Notes: generated by a model from the sequence alone, not told the origin. 64,000 bases of DNA from Oscillospiraceae bacterium (GCA_022793685.1 JAAWDI010000011.1:121052-185051); one strand, 5' to 3'. Counted from the stretch's first letter, positions 44,063 to 52,313 are shown. Numbers and translations: made by a program.

Positions 44063-44917
44063 TCAGCTTACTTGCTCCCGGGGCGCTTCCCGCTTCGGGA
44101 TGCGGATGGTGAGCAGAATTGCGTCACCTGCGTCTTCCTGGCGGCAGTCTGCGGCAACGCCGGAGTGTTTCAGGGCAGTGACGCCGCGGTTGAGCGTGTT
44201 CAAAAACAGGCGAACGTCCCGCAGGAGAATGGTAGGACGCTTGACCTTTTTGGGAATGGCGACAGGGGAGAGCAGGCCGTCAATGTAGTGGTCAGTGGCA
44301 GCCACGTTCAGGGACTCTGCAATGATATGCTTCAGCGCCTCCATCCGCAGTTCTTCCGGCAAGCGGAGGAGCGCGCGGGCGTGGCGCTCGGTCAGTCCGG
44401 CGCTGCGTGCCAGCGTGATGATGTCGGGGGACAGCTTCAGCAGCCGCAGCTTGTTGGCGACTGCGGACTGGGACTTGCCCACCTGCTCCGCCACCTGCTC
44501 TTGGGTCAAGCCATAGGTGTCAATCAGCCGACGGAGAGCCAGAGCCTCTTCCCAATAGTCCAAGTCCCGCCGCTGGAGATTTTCGACCAGGGCCAGCAGA
44601 GCGGAATCCTCGTTGTCCAAATCAGCGGGGAGACAGGGAACCTCTGTCAGACCGGCCATCTTCGCGGCCCGCAGCCGCCGCTCGCCCGCCACCAGCGTAT
44701 AAGTTCCGTTTGACGCCCGCCGGACGGTGAGAGGCTGGAGGATGCCATGGCACACAATGCTTTGGGCCAGCTCCCGCAGGGCGGTGTCCTCAAAAATTGT
44801 TCTGGGTTGGTCAGGATTGGGGCGTACGGCGTCAACCGGCAAATAAAGCACCCGTTCTCCTTTTTTTGAAAAGATGGACAAGCTAACACCCGCTTTCGTA
44901 TCTTGTTGCTTATCCAT
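44063..44917 (-). CDS. noc: Nucleoid occlusion protein Noc (ParB family)
   Basis: A 284-aa ParB paralogue. CTP-binding boxes NPDQPRTIFEDTALREL and GERRLRAAKMAGL, ENLQRRDLDYWEEA, and the helix-turn-helix TQEQVAEQVGKSQSAVANKLRLL are clear. The position next to parA-parB and the short hydrophobic N-terminal segment (VSLSIFSKKG) fit Noc, which blocks division over the nucleoid. The alternative is a second Spo0J-type ParB. Noc-box-like palindromes occur at 4165 and 22225. It is the first gene of the minus-strand par operon. Confidence 0.85.
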   Translation of the reverse strand: MDKQQDTKAGVSLSIFSKKGERVLYLPVDAVRPNPDQPRTIFEDTALRELAQSIVCHGILQPLTVRRASNGTYTLVAGERRLRAAKMAGLTEVPCLPADLDNEDSALLALVENLQRRDLDYWEEALALRRLIDTYGLTQEQVAEQVGKSQSAVANKLRLLKLSPDIITLARSAGLTERHARALLRLPEELRMEALKHIIAESLNVAATDHYIDGLLSPVAIPKKVKRPTILLRDVRLFLNTLNRGVTALKHSGVAADCRQEDAGDAILLTIRIPKREAPREQVS

Positions 44918-44998
44918 ATTTTACCATAAGAAACGGCAAAGGAGGGCGAATGATGTCGGAGAGAAAAAGTTTTTTGCCTGCATGGGAGAATAATACCG

Positions 44999-45027
44999 TT
45001 GCAAAAGGTTGGGAAATGAAGTAGACT
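44999..45027 (+). promoter_or_regulatory. Promoter of the 148-aa membrane protein gene
   Basis: TTGCAA (44999-45004) and TAGACT (45022-45027), spacer 17. An inverted repeat CTAATA/TATTAG (45026-45044) lies between it and the AAGGAGG ribosome site. Confidence 0.5.
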
Positions 45028-45064
45028 AATAGAAACTGTATTAGTATAAGGAGGACATCCTGCC

Positions 45065-45511
45065 ATGGGAGAACGGATTTCCGGTCCGGCGCCGACAGAG
45101 CGACTCAGAATGGGCGCGGGGCATATTACGATTATTATCATGTTTTTGGCCATCGGTCTTATATTTTTCGGCATCAGCATTGTGAACGGCGAGGGACGGC
45201 TGCGGGTCAAGGACGTGGAGAGCGCCGTTATCCACATCAGGGAAACTGAAACTTCAGTCCTGCTCAGCGACGCAGAGGTGGAAGCCTTTAAGGAGATATT
45301 CGACGGAAAGGCCACCTACCGCATGAAGGAGGGAGATGAGCCTGCCTTTAAGGGGTATGTCATTACAGTTGCCGCCGGAGAGAAGACCTTCTATGTCTCC
45401 AAAGACACCGTGACGCTGGAGGAAGCGGGGCAGGGCTACACCCTGAGGATGCTGCCCGACGAATGGACAGCGTTCAAGACGCTTTTGCAGGCGCGTGATA
45501 TTGCGCTCTAA
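45065..45511 (+). CDS. Membrane-anchored protein of unknown function
   Basis: A 148-aa protein with one membrane segment (about residues 19-41, GHITIIIMFLAIGLIFFGISIVN) and an extracytoplasmic domain of ~105 residues. The exterior part has regular alternation of hydrophobic and charged residues (RLRVKDVESAVIHIRETETSVLLSD is a sample of its start) and looks like a small alpha/beta or beta-sandwich domain. AAGGAGG lies eight bases before the ATG. It has its own promoter and terminator, so it is monocistronic. I do not recognise the family. Confidence 0.75.
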   Translation: MGERISGPAPTERLRMGAGHITIIIMFLAIGLIFFGISIVNGEGRLRVKDVESAVIHIRETETSVLLSDAEVEAFKEIFDGKATYRMKEGDEPAFKGYVITVAAGEKTFYVSKDTVTLEEAGQGYTLRMLPDEWTAFKTLLQARDIAL

Positions 45512-45521
45512 AAACAGATGA

Positions 45522-45552
45522 GAACGCCGGGGAGGACTTCCTCGGCGTTCTT
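45522..45552 (+). terminator. Terminator of the 148-aa protein gene
   Basis: AGAACGCC pairs with GGCGTTCT, with an inner GAGG/CCTC pair and a short bulge. The T run is short. Confidence 0.6.
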
Positions 45553-45591
45553 CGATTGCGTTTTAGGTATAAACACCGGAAATTTTAAGAA

Positions 45592-45621
45592 TTGACAGGG
45601 GGGCGGCCAGTACGTTAGAAT
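45592..45621 (+). promoter_or_regulatory. Promoter and likely operator of the old-yellow-enzyme gene
   Basis: TTGACA (45592-45597) and TAGAAT (45616-45621), spacer 18. An inverted repeat GGCCAGTA...TACTGACC (45605-45628, one mismatch) covers the -10, a typical repressor site. Confidence 0.65.
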
Positions 45622-45670
45622 ACTGACCAGAAGGACTGTAAATGCGCGAAAGCGCTATATGAAAGGAGGG

Positions 45671-45693
45671 TGCAGGGGTTTGATGCCCCTGCA
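45671..45693 (+). promoter_or_regulatory. Hairpin between ribosome site and start codon
   Basis: TGCAGGGG (45671-45678) and CCCCTGCA (45686-45693) form an 8-bp stem with a 7-base loop directly after the GGAGGG ribosome site (45665-45670). The start codon is at 45702, eight bases after the stem, so folding brings the ribosome site into normal range. Confidence 0.65.
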
Positions 45694-45701
45694 ATTATTG
45701 T

Positions 45702-47741
45702 ATGTACGAGATGAAGTATCCCCATCTGTTCGAGCCAATCAAGCTGGGCAACGTCCTCTTCCGCAACCGCCTGTTCGCCTCCCCCCAGGACTACCCGGGC
45801 TTGACGGCGGACAACTTCCTTTCCCCTGAGGCCACCGCTTTTTATGAGACCAAGGCGCAGGGCGGTTATGCCAGCGTCTGCATCGGCGACTGCATCGTGG
45901 ACTCCGAGTTCGGCCACGCCCATAAGTTCATGCTGAAGGGCGACGACGTTCGTTGTCGGGTTAGTCTGGCCCGCACTGCGCAGGCCATTATGCGCCACGG
46001 CGCGGTGGCCAATATCGAACTGGCCCACTCCGGCAAGTTCGCCGGACAGTCTGGTTTGGAGCAGGGCGTCATCTACGGCCCCATGGACGGAGAAGGCCCT
46101 GGTGGCATCCCCATCCGCGCCATGGACGAGGCGTTCATCGAGCGCATCGTCAACTGCTACTCCGATACGGCCGCCTTTGTGAAGCAGTGCGGCTTTGGCT
46201 TCATCAACATCCACGCTGGCCATGGCTGGATGCTGGCCCAGTTCCTGTCCCCGGAGAATAAGCGTACCGACCGCTGGGGCGGCAGTCTGGAGAACCGGAC
46301 GCGCCTGCTGCTGACCGTCATTGAGGCGGTACGCAAGCGCGTGGGCCGCAATTTCCCCATTGAGGTACGCATCTCCGCCGAGGAACTGACCAAAACAGGC
46401 TACACCTTTGACGAGGGCCTGGAGATTGCCAAGGCCATCGACGCCCAAGGAATGACCGACCTGCTGAACATCTCCGTGGGACACCACGAGGACGACGGCG
46501 CGTCTATGTATACCCACCCCAACCTGTTTCTGCCCGACGGCGTGAACGTCCATTATGCCGCCGAGGTGAAGAAGCACGTCAAGACCCCCGTCGAGGCGGT
46601 GGGCGCCCTCACCGACCCTGACATGATGGAGGAGCTTCTGGCCTCCGGACAGGTGGACGTGCTCCAGCTTGGCCGCCAGACCTTGGCCGACCCCGACCTG
46701 CCCAACAAGGCCCGCGCGGGCAAAGCAGACGAGGTGAACGAGTGCATGCGCTGCTTTACCTGCTTCCACAACAGCAGCCTGACCGGCGTGTTCTACTGTG
46801 CGTCTAACCCCGTCATCGGCCATGAGCTGGAGCGGAAGATGGATAACACCCCCCGCCGCAAAGAGAAAGTGCTGGTGGTCGGCGGCGGCGTCGGCGGTAT
46901 GCAGGCGGCTTTGACGGCGGCAGAGTGCGGCCATCAGGTCATTCTGTGCGAAAAGACCGGCGAGCTGGGTGGCACCCTGCGCTGCGAGCGAAACGTACCC
47001 TTCAAGCAGAAGTTGGACCGCTATCTGGACACCCAGGCCTTAAAGGTGAGCCGCAATGAGAACATCGAGGTGCGGATGAATACTGAGGTCACGCCGGAGC
47101 TGGCCCGCGAAATCGCGCCCGACGCCATCATTGCGGCCACCGGCGCACGTCCCGCCATCCCTCCCGTGCCCGGCATCGACGGCAAGAACGTCATGGGCGC
47201 CGAGGCGGTGTACCACAACCCTGAAAAGACGGGCGACAAAGTGGTCATCATGGGTGGCGGCCTTGTGGGCGTAGAGCTTGGCATCTGGCTGGCCCAGTCC
47301 GGCAAGGACGTGACCGTGGTGGAGATGGCGCCTCAGGCGGCTGGCCGTCCCGCTGACCCGGAGCCGGAAGATGCGGAGCGGATGGCCTCCACCGCCGGAC
47401 GCATGAACGATTTCTTTGAGTTCAAGGGCGACAATCTGGTGCACGGTATCGCCCTCGGCAAGCAGATGGAGAAGCTGCCCAATATGCGTATCTTTGTCAA
47501 GACAAAGGCGCTGGAGGTGACCGACAAGGGCCTCATGGTGGAAGGCCCCGAGGGTAAGCGTCTCATCGAGGCGGACACCGTCATCTATGCCACCGGCCAG
47601 CGGCCCCAGAGCGAGGCGGCTCTCGCCCTGAAGGACATCGCCCCTGAGTTCCATATGCTGGGTGACTGTGTTGTCCCGAAGAACATCATGCAGGCCACGT
47701 CCATTGCCTATCAGGTGGCCCGTGACTTGGGTCGGGTGTAA
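45702..47741 (+). CDS. Old-yellow-enzyme family NADH:flavin oxidoreductase (2,4-dienoyl-CoA reductase type)
   Basis: A 679-aa three-part reductase. Residues ~5-340 are an FMN-binding TIM barrel (FEPIKLGNVLFRNRLFASP, the active-site HAGHGWMLAQFLSPENKRTDRWGGS block). C348, C351, C354 and C366 form the iron-sulfur site (CMRCFTC...C). Residues ~388-679 bind FAD and NAD(P)H (VLVVGGGVGGMQAAL, VVIMGGGLVGVELG). The layout is that of FadH, bile-acid and related enoate reductases; the substrate cannot be told, but gut Oscillospiraceae use many such enzymes on unsaturated acids, steroids and phenolics. The ribosome site is set apart from the start by a hairpin. It is monocistronic. Confidence 0.9.
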   Translation: MYEMKYPHLFEPIKLGNVLFRNRLFASPQDYPGLTADNFLSPEATAFYETKAQGGYASVCIGDCIVDSEFGHAHKFMLKGDDVRCRVSLARTAQAIMRHGAVANIELAHSGKFAGQSGLEQGVIYGPMDGEGPGGIPIRAMDEAFIERIVNCYSDTAAFVKQCGFGFINIHAGHGWMLAQFLSPENKRTDRWGGSLENRTRLLLTVIEAVRKRVGRNFPIEVRISAEELTKTGYTFDEGLEIAKAIDAQGMTDLLNISVGHHEDDGASMYTHPNLFLPDGVNVHYAAEVKKHVKTPVEAVGALTDPDMMEELLASGQVDVLQLGRQTLADPDLPNKARAGKADEVNECMRCFTCFHNSSLTGVFYCASNPVIGHELERKMDNTPRRKEKVLVVGGGVGGMQAALTAAECGHQVILCEKTGELGGTLRCERNVPFKQKLDRYLDTQALKVSRNENIEVRMNTEVTPELAREIAPDAIIAATGARPAIPPVPGIDGKNVMGAEAVYHNPEKTGDKVVIMGGGLVGVELGIWLAQSGKDVTVVEMAPQAAGRPADPEPEDAERMASTAGRMNDFFEFKGDNLVHGIALGKQMEKLPNMRIFVKTKALEVTDKGLMVEGPEGKRLIEADTVIYATGQRPQSEAALALKDIAPEFHMLGDCVVPKNIMQATSIAYQVARDLGRV

Positions 47742-47783
47742 AAGTGAATACAAACCGTATTATTTAGTGAAATTTATACAAAA

Positions 47784-47826
47784 ACAGAGGGTGCCGCAGG
47801 GCTTGCGGTACCCTCTGTTCGTTTTC
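47784..47826 (+). terminator. Terminator of the old-yellow-enzyme gene
   Basis: A 15-bp stem (47784-47798 with 47804-47818) with one G-U pair on the plus-strand RNA, followed by TCGTTTT. Confidence 0.85.
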
Positions 47827-47837
47827 CCAGGAAAGGG

Positions 47838-48566
47838 TCAGGTGTTGGCGTCGATGAGTTCCTTGGCGGCGGAGAGGGTCTCTGCTGTGTCATGGCCGGA
47901 GACCTGCCAGCAAACGGACTGCTCGGCGTCCACCCAGGTGGCGGTGTGGGTAACAAAGGTTCTGTTATCCCCGAGGTCAACATGAGAAGTGTCATAGAGA
48001 TAGAGGGTGTGCCCGCCGTATTCCGTGGCAGTCTGGTTAAGGTAAGCGTATCTGCTGTCGCCGACCCATGTCAGCGCGTCAGGGTCATAAGAGAAGCAGG
48101 CGGCCCAATAGGGATTGTCAGTGGAACCGACGGCAACGGTAGGGCCGATAATGTCCTCCGTTTTGTAATATAGGACGGCATAGCGGTAGACCTGCTTCCA
48201 TGGGGAGGCTTCGTAAGGAACTCCGTACGGTACGACCAGCAGGTGGTCGGCGTTTTGGAGGGGATAGCCGCTCAACTGCTCAGGGATGGCTACGCCGTAT
48301 TCCGAACGAAGCCCAGAGGCACGGGCAGGCCAGACACATGCGCCGTGGTTGCTGAGTTGATAGGAGCCGTATCCCGCCGCGATGGTAAAGGTGAGGGCCA
48401 CGGCGGCGAGGCAGACCAAAACGGCTCTCCGGACGGGGTGGCGGCGCTTGTGCTTCTCCGCCAGGGGAGCGTCCAGCCGTGTCAGCAGGTCGGAAAAATC
48501 GGCGGTTGGCTCTGGGAGTGCCTGCGCCATTTTGATGAGACGCTCTTCCACTTGCAAATTAGTCAT
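47838..48566 (-). CDS. Putative membrane anti-sigma factor
   Basis: A 242-aa single-pass membrane protein: ~50-residue cytoplasmic N-terminus, basic stretch KHKRRHPVRR, membrane segment (about 53-75, AVLVCLAAVALTFTIAAGYGSY) and a ~165-residue extracytoplasmic domain with several aromatic residues. No HxxxCxxC zinc motif is seen. The start at 48566 overlaps the ECF sigma gene stop by four bases (ATGA), the usual sign of a cognate anti-sigma factor. The role is inferred from that arrangement. What it senses is unknown. Confidence 0.72.
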   Translation of the reverse strand: MTNLQVEERLIKMAQALPEPTADFSDLLTRLDAPLAEKHKRRHPVRRAVLVCLAAVALTFTIAAGYGSYQLSNHGACVWPARASGLRSEYGVAIPEQLSGYPLQNADHLLVVPYGVPYEASPWKQVYRYAVLYYKTEDIIGPTVAVGSTDNPYWAACFSYDPDALTWVGDSRYAYLNQTATEYGGHTLYLYDTSHVDLGDNRTFVTHTATWVDAEQSVCWQVSGHDTAETLSAAKELIDANT

Positions 48567-49045
48567 GTTTTCTCCTCCTTGAGCTGCGCCCGAAGGGTGC
48601 ACAGGGCGCGCTCATACCGTTTTTTTACGCTGTGTACCGAGCGGCCAAGCGCTTTTGCCGCCTCCTGATGGGTCAGACCCGCCACGACGTGCAGCAGAAC
48701 AATGTCACGGTCGGTTGGGGTGAGGGGGCGCAGCAGCTCGGACAAGTCGGTTTCTGCGGTGTGTTCATCCGGCCCGGCCAGGGTGATTAGCTCCGTGTTG
48801 TCGCAGGAGACCTCCCGCCGCCGCTTTTTCAGGGCATCATAGGCGGTGCGCCGGGCAATTTGAAACAGCCATGCCCGCTCTGTGCCACGGTTCTGATAGT
48901 CAAGGAAACCGCGATGAGCTTTCAGAAAGGTGTCCTGCATCACGTCCTCAGCCAGATGGGTATTGTGTACGATAGAATACGCGAAGCGGAACACAGCAAT
49001 ATGGTGGGCTTCATAAATGGTTTTCAGCCAGTTTTCCCGCTCCAT
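48563..49045 (-). CDS. ECF-type RNA polymerase sigma factor
   Basis: A 160-aa sigma factor with region 2 (VFRFAYSIVHNTHLAEDVMQDTFLKAHRGF, and WLFQIARRTAYDALKKRR) and region 4 (LTPTDRDIVLLHVVAGLTHQEAAKALGRSVHSVKKRYERAL), separated by a short linker. Start at 49045 (MERENWLKTIYEAHH) has AAGGAGGTGG eight bases upstream; the frame stays open 15 codons further into that site. It is followed by its overlapping putative anti-sigma gene. The regulon is unknown; the Firmicutes ECF groups next to one-pass anti-sigma factors usually respond to cell-envelope stress. Confidence 0.93.
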   Translation of the reverse strand: MERENWLKTIYEAHHIAVFRFAYSIVHNTHLAEDVMQDTFLKAHRGFLDYQNRGTERAWLFQIARRTAYDALKKRRREVSCDNTELITLAGPDEHTAETDLSELLRPLTPTDRDIVLLHVVAGLTHQEAAKALGRSVHSVKKRYERALCTLRAQLKEEKT

Positions 49046-49098
49046 GGGTCGGCCACCTCCTTTCACCCTATCAACGATTGAGGAGAACAAAACGCGAC

Positions 49099-49136
49099 AA
49101 AAAAGCGAGGCCCGCCGGTAAAAGGGTGAGCCTCGC
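49099..49136 (-). terminator. Terminator of the dehydratase/activase operon
   Basis: GCGAGGC (49105-49111) pairs with GCCTCGC (49130-49136), followed on the minus strand by six T (49099-49104). Confidence 0.7.
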
Positions 49137-49208
49137 CGTAAAACATGCGCCTATTTGTATATATAAGAGAAGAATATACAGAAAGTAATTACAAAAACGT
49201 GGAAGAGG

Positions 49209-50912
49209 TCAAGCCTGCTCCAAACCCCAAAGTGCTGCGCCGACTGCCCCGACGATTTCCGGTTCAGGGCAGATGACCAGACTGTCGCCCAGCTTTTCCT
49301 CCACCGCCTTGACCACGCCGGGGTTTTTGGCCACGCCGCCCGTCATCATATATTTTGGGGTCAGTCCTACCCGACGCATGAGGCTGTATGCCCGTCCGGC
49401 GATGGCCTTGTGCACGCCGTGGGCGATGTCCGCCTTTTCCTTGTTGCGGGCGATAAGGGAGATGACCTCCGACTCGGCAAAGACCGAGCACATGCTGGAG
49501 ATTTCCACCTCCTCCGTCCATTGGAGGGAAACCGGACCAAGCTCTTCAATGGGCAGTTCCAGCGTGCGGGCCATCATTTCAAGAAAGCGGCCTGTTCCGG
49601 CGGCGCATTTATCATTCATGACGAAGTCCTTAACCTCGCCCTGTTCGCTCAGGCGGATGGCCTTGCTGTCCTGCCCGCCGATGTCCAGAATGGTGCGGAC
49701 GGAGGGGTCGAAGTAGTGAGCGCCCCGTCCGTGGCAGCTGATTTCCGTCACGTTGGCGTCGGCAAAGGGAATGCTCACCCGGCCATAGCCGGTGGAAATG
49801 ATAGCGCTCAAGTCCTCACGCTTGAGGTTGGCGCGTTCCAAAACCATTTCCAGGATTTTCTGGGCGCTTTCGCCGCTCTTTGCGCCGGTGCGCACCACTG
49901 CGTGGGCAAGGAGCCTCTTGTTTTCGTCCAAAATCACCGCGTTGGTGGAGGTAGAGCCGCTGTCAATGCCCATAATCATCATTGGCTTGCCCGTTCCTTT
50001 CCGTATCGTGATAGGGGCCGCGCCCGACTCCCCCGGCTTGGCCGCGCCCAGCGCCTCTAAAAATGCTTGCAAGCGGGTGCGTATCTGGCCCTCCGCCTGC
50101 GGGGTGCAGTCGGTTTCCAACTCCAACAGGGGCTTGTCCCGATTGCTGAGGGAGGCTTTCAGGGCGGAATACTCAAAAGAAAAGTTGTCGCAGAACTGCA
50201 CCGTGTGGTACAGGATGCCATCCACCTCGGTCTCCATCTGCTGCCAATAGCGGGGACGGTTTACCGCATCCGCCATGCGCATGCAGGGGAATTGACTGAG
50301 CAGGGCGCCCGCATAGCCCGTGAGGACCTCCGTCCCTGTGACAGGAAAGCTGCGGTTGAGGCCGGTGCAGGTGAGGTCGAACACCACTTCGCCGCCGCTT
50401 TCCCGCAGGATGTCCCGCACGCCTTGGGGGCAGCGGGCCCCCAGAATACCCAGCTTGACCCGTTTGCCGGGGGCGGTGGGAGCATCCGCCATAGCGGCTG
50501 CCTTTCGCTGGCGCTCCAGCAGGGCGGAAAGCTCCGTTTCATCCAGCGTTTTGCCGCAGAAGGCCTGATAGTCGTTCAGCATGGCACGGATACGCTTTGC
50601 GTATAAACCGGCTGTGAAGTCGTTTACCTTGCGTGGAACGTCCAGCAGGTAGATGAACTTGTCCGGCAGGGCGTTTTTCAGTACGTCGTAAAGCCGGCGG
50701 ATACTGTCACAGCAGGTGGTGAGCACCACGCCATCCCAATCTCCCGCCATGACCTCTTCCAGCACCGCCTTGGCATAGGAGCACACGTTGGGGTGCATCA
50801 TGGTGTCCGCCCGGTTGAAGTCGCTGACCTGCGGCTCGATGCGGCCGGTCATGTCCCCCATGGCCTCAAAGACCTCCGCGGGGGTGTATTTGCAGACAAA
50901 TCCAATCTTCAT
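49209..50912 (-). CDS. Fusion of 2-hydroxyacyl-CoA dehydratase-like subunit with its ASKHA activase
   Basis: A 567-aa protein joining two normally separate chains. Residues ~1-290 resemble the D-component (HgdB-like) with candidate cluster cysteines C44 in NVCSYAK, C68 in TTCCDSIRR and C241 in QFCDNF. Residues ~312-567 are the BcrAD/BadFG activase (HgdC-like): ATPase motif GIDSGSTST (315-323), then ILDIGGQDSKAI, and the two cysteines C436 (NDKCAAGTGRF) and C475 (SSMCSVFAESEV) that bind one [4Fe-4S] cluster between two activase subunits. Such activases use ATP to inject a low-potential electron. The upstream gene gives the second D-component. True substrate unknown: hydroxyacyl-CoA dehydration or double-cubane-type reduction are both possible. 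Confidence 0.85.
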   Translation of the reverse strand: MKIGFVCKYTPAEVFEAMGDMTGRIEPQVSDFNRADTMMHPNVCSYAKAVLEEVMAGDWDGVVLTTCCDSIRRLYDVLKNALPDKFIYLLDVPRKVNDFTAGLYAKRIRAMLNDYQAFCGKTLDETELSALLERQRKAAAMADAPTAPGKRVKLGILGARCPQGVRDILRESGGEVVFDLTCTGLNRSFPVTGTEVLTGYAGALLSQFPCMRMADAVNRPRYWQQMETEVDGILYHTVQFCDNFSFEYSALKASLSNRDKPLLELETDCTPQAEGQIRTRLQAFLEALGAAKPGESGAAPITIRKGTGKPMMIMGIDSGSTSTNAVILDENKRLLAHAVVRTGAKSGESAQKILEMVLERANLKREDLSAIISTGYGRVSIPFADANVTEISCHGRGAHYFDPSVRTILDIGGQDSKAIRLSEQGEVKDFVMNDKCAAGTGRFLEMMARTLELPIEELGPVSLQWTEEVEISSMCSVFAESEVISLIARNKEKADIAHGVHKAIAGRAYSLMRRVGLTPKYMMTGGVAKNPGVVKAVEEKLGDSLVICPEPEIVGAVGAALWGLEQA

Positions 50913-52186
50913 GGCGTTTTGTTCCCCCCTTGCTCCAGAAGCTCTAAAAAGGCCTCCAGCCGGGTCTTGACCTGACCGTCGTGGCTGTTGCGGCGGTCAA
51001 GGGCGTCCCCGTCCAAAATCAGCAGGGGGACGCCCTCGTCCCGCAGGGCGGCCTTGAGAAGCTGCACGCCGCCCGCCACCTGCTTGCAGCCCCAGTGGTT
51101 GAAATGCACCGCGCCGTCTGCGCCTGAGTTCTTGATAAGCTGGGCGAGCCACTCCGCCTTACGATGGTAGTCGCCATTGTAGTGGTTAAGGAGCAGCTTT
51201 TTGGCCAGCGCCCGAAGGGGGTCGGAAGTATCCAGCGGGTCGGTGTAGTCATAGTTGAAGTCATAGCCGCTGATATAATAAGGGCCGTCCAGCTCAATAT
51301 ACTGCTTCAGCGTCTCCTGATAATAGGGGAACAGGTGAACCCAGAACAGCCGCTTGCCGTGGTATTCGGGGTATTGCTCGATGTCTGCGCGCATGGTGCG
51401 GAAGAAGTCCAGCACCTCCGGCAGGCCGATGGCAAGGTGGGTGGCGTAAATCATGAACAGGTTCATGGTCATGGTGTTGGGGTAGCGCTTGGTCTTTTGC
51501 AGCTCCATGATTTCAAGCAGCAGGCGCTTGCTTTCATTCTCCCGCTCCAGCATCTCCGCAAGGGCTTCCTCTCGGTAAGACACGCCCGTTTTCTGTTCCA
51601 GCAGGGAAATCAATTCCTTCAACTGGCCAATGACATAGTCTTCCGCCTCCTGCGACCAGGCATGGGGAATGTCAAGGATAAAGCTCTCCACTCCGGTGCG
51701 CTGGGACAGGTAACGGAAGGTGTTGATGTTTCCGTCGCAGACCATGGAGGTGGTGACCGCCACCTTCGGCGTAGGGGCCAGCCCCAGCAAGGAGCCGCCG
51801 ATGAAATTCTTGTGATAGGAGCAAAGGGTGGCGGCGATGCCCGCCTCCTCCGCCGCGTCGATAAGGGTATCCTCGCAGTAGAAGCCGGAAAGGAAGGAGG
51901 ACAGCAGCTCCACCGAGGTGCAGTTCAGGCCGAAGCATTTGAGCAGCTCCACCGGAGTGAATACGTTGACCCATGCCGCCGTTTCCGGATGTTTGAGAGC
52001 GTCCGCCGTGCGGGTCATGGCCAGCTTGTGGAGGGCAAGGTAACCCTTGGGCAGTCCCTTTTCCGGGGCAATACGCTTCCGAAGGGTCTCCAGCCGCAAG
52101 CCTGCGCGAACGAGGGCGCGGGCGCGTTCCGGATGGTCGGGCAGGGCGTTTTTGACGAAGCCGCCATAGGTTTTTGCAATGTTCAA
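50909..52186 (-). CDS. 2-hydroxyacyl-CoA dehydratase D-component-like protein
   Basis: A 425-aa HgdB/YjiM-family protein expected to hold an iron-sulfur (possibly double-cubane) cluster. Candidate ligand cysteines lie in FGLNCTSVELL, ATLCSYHKNFIGG, TSMVCDGNINTFRYL and HFNHWGCKQVAGG, the last being a strong family motif. Translation starts at TTG 52186 with GAGG upstream; the longer frame crosses the promoter. It overlaps the fused activase gene by four bases, so both are made together. No CoA-transferase, acyl-CoA dehydrogenase or hydroxyacid gene is nearby, which weakens the amino-acid-fermentation reading. Confidence 0.85.
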   Translation of the reverse strand: MNIAKTYGGFVKNALPDHPERARALVRAGLRLETLRKRIAPEKGLPKGYLALHKLAMTRTADALKHPETAAWVNVFTPVELLKCFGLNCTSVELLSSFLSGFYCEDTLIDAAEEAGIAATLCSYHKNFIGGSLLGLAPTPKVAVTTSMVCDGNINTFRYLSQRTGVESFILDIPHAWSQEAEDYVIGQLKELISLLEQKTGVSYREEALAEMLERENESKRLLLEIMELQKTKRYPNTMTMNLFMIYATHLAIGLPEVLDFFRTMRADIEQYPEYHGKRLFWVHLFPYYQETLKQYIELDGPYYISGYDFNYDYTDPLDTSDPLRALAKKLLLNHYNGDYHRKAEWLAQLIKNSGADGAVHFNHWGCKQVAGGVQLLKAALRDEGVPLLILDGDALDRRNSHDGQVKTRLEAFLELLEQGGNKTP

Positions 52187-52220
52187 GGAAAGGCCTCTTT
52201 TCTTCTTGGAGAATGGAAAA

Positions 52221-52250
52221 AGTATAGCACAAAGGGAAAAAGCGCCGCAA
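52221..52250 (-). promoter_or_regulatory. Promoter of the dehydratase/activase operon
   Basis: Minus-strand TTGCGG (52245-52250) and TATACT (52221-52226), spacer 18. Confidence 0.5.
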
Positions 52251-52253
52251 TAG

Positions 52254-52292
52254 ACAAAAAACAAACCCTGTCCAAAAGGGGACAGGGTTTGT
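52254..52292 (-). terminator. Terminator of the ABC exporter permease gene
   Basis: ACAAACCCTGTCC (52261-52273) and GGACAGGGTTTGT (52280-52292) form a perfect 13-bp stem followed on the minus strand by a T run. Confidence 0.92.
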
Positions 52293-52313
52293 CATAGTTC
52301 GCGTAAAATCCGG

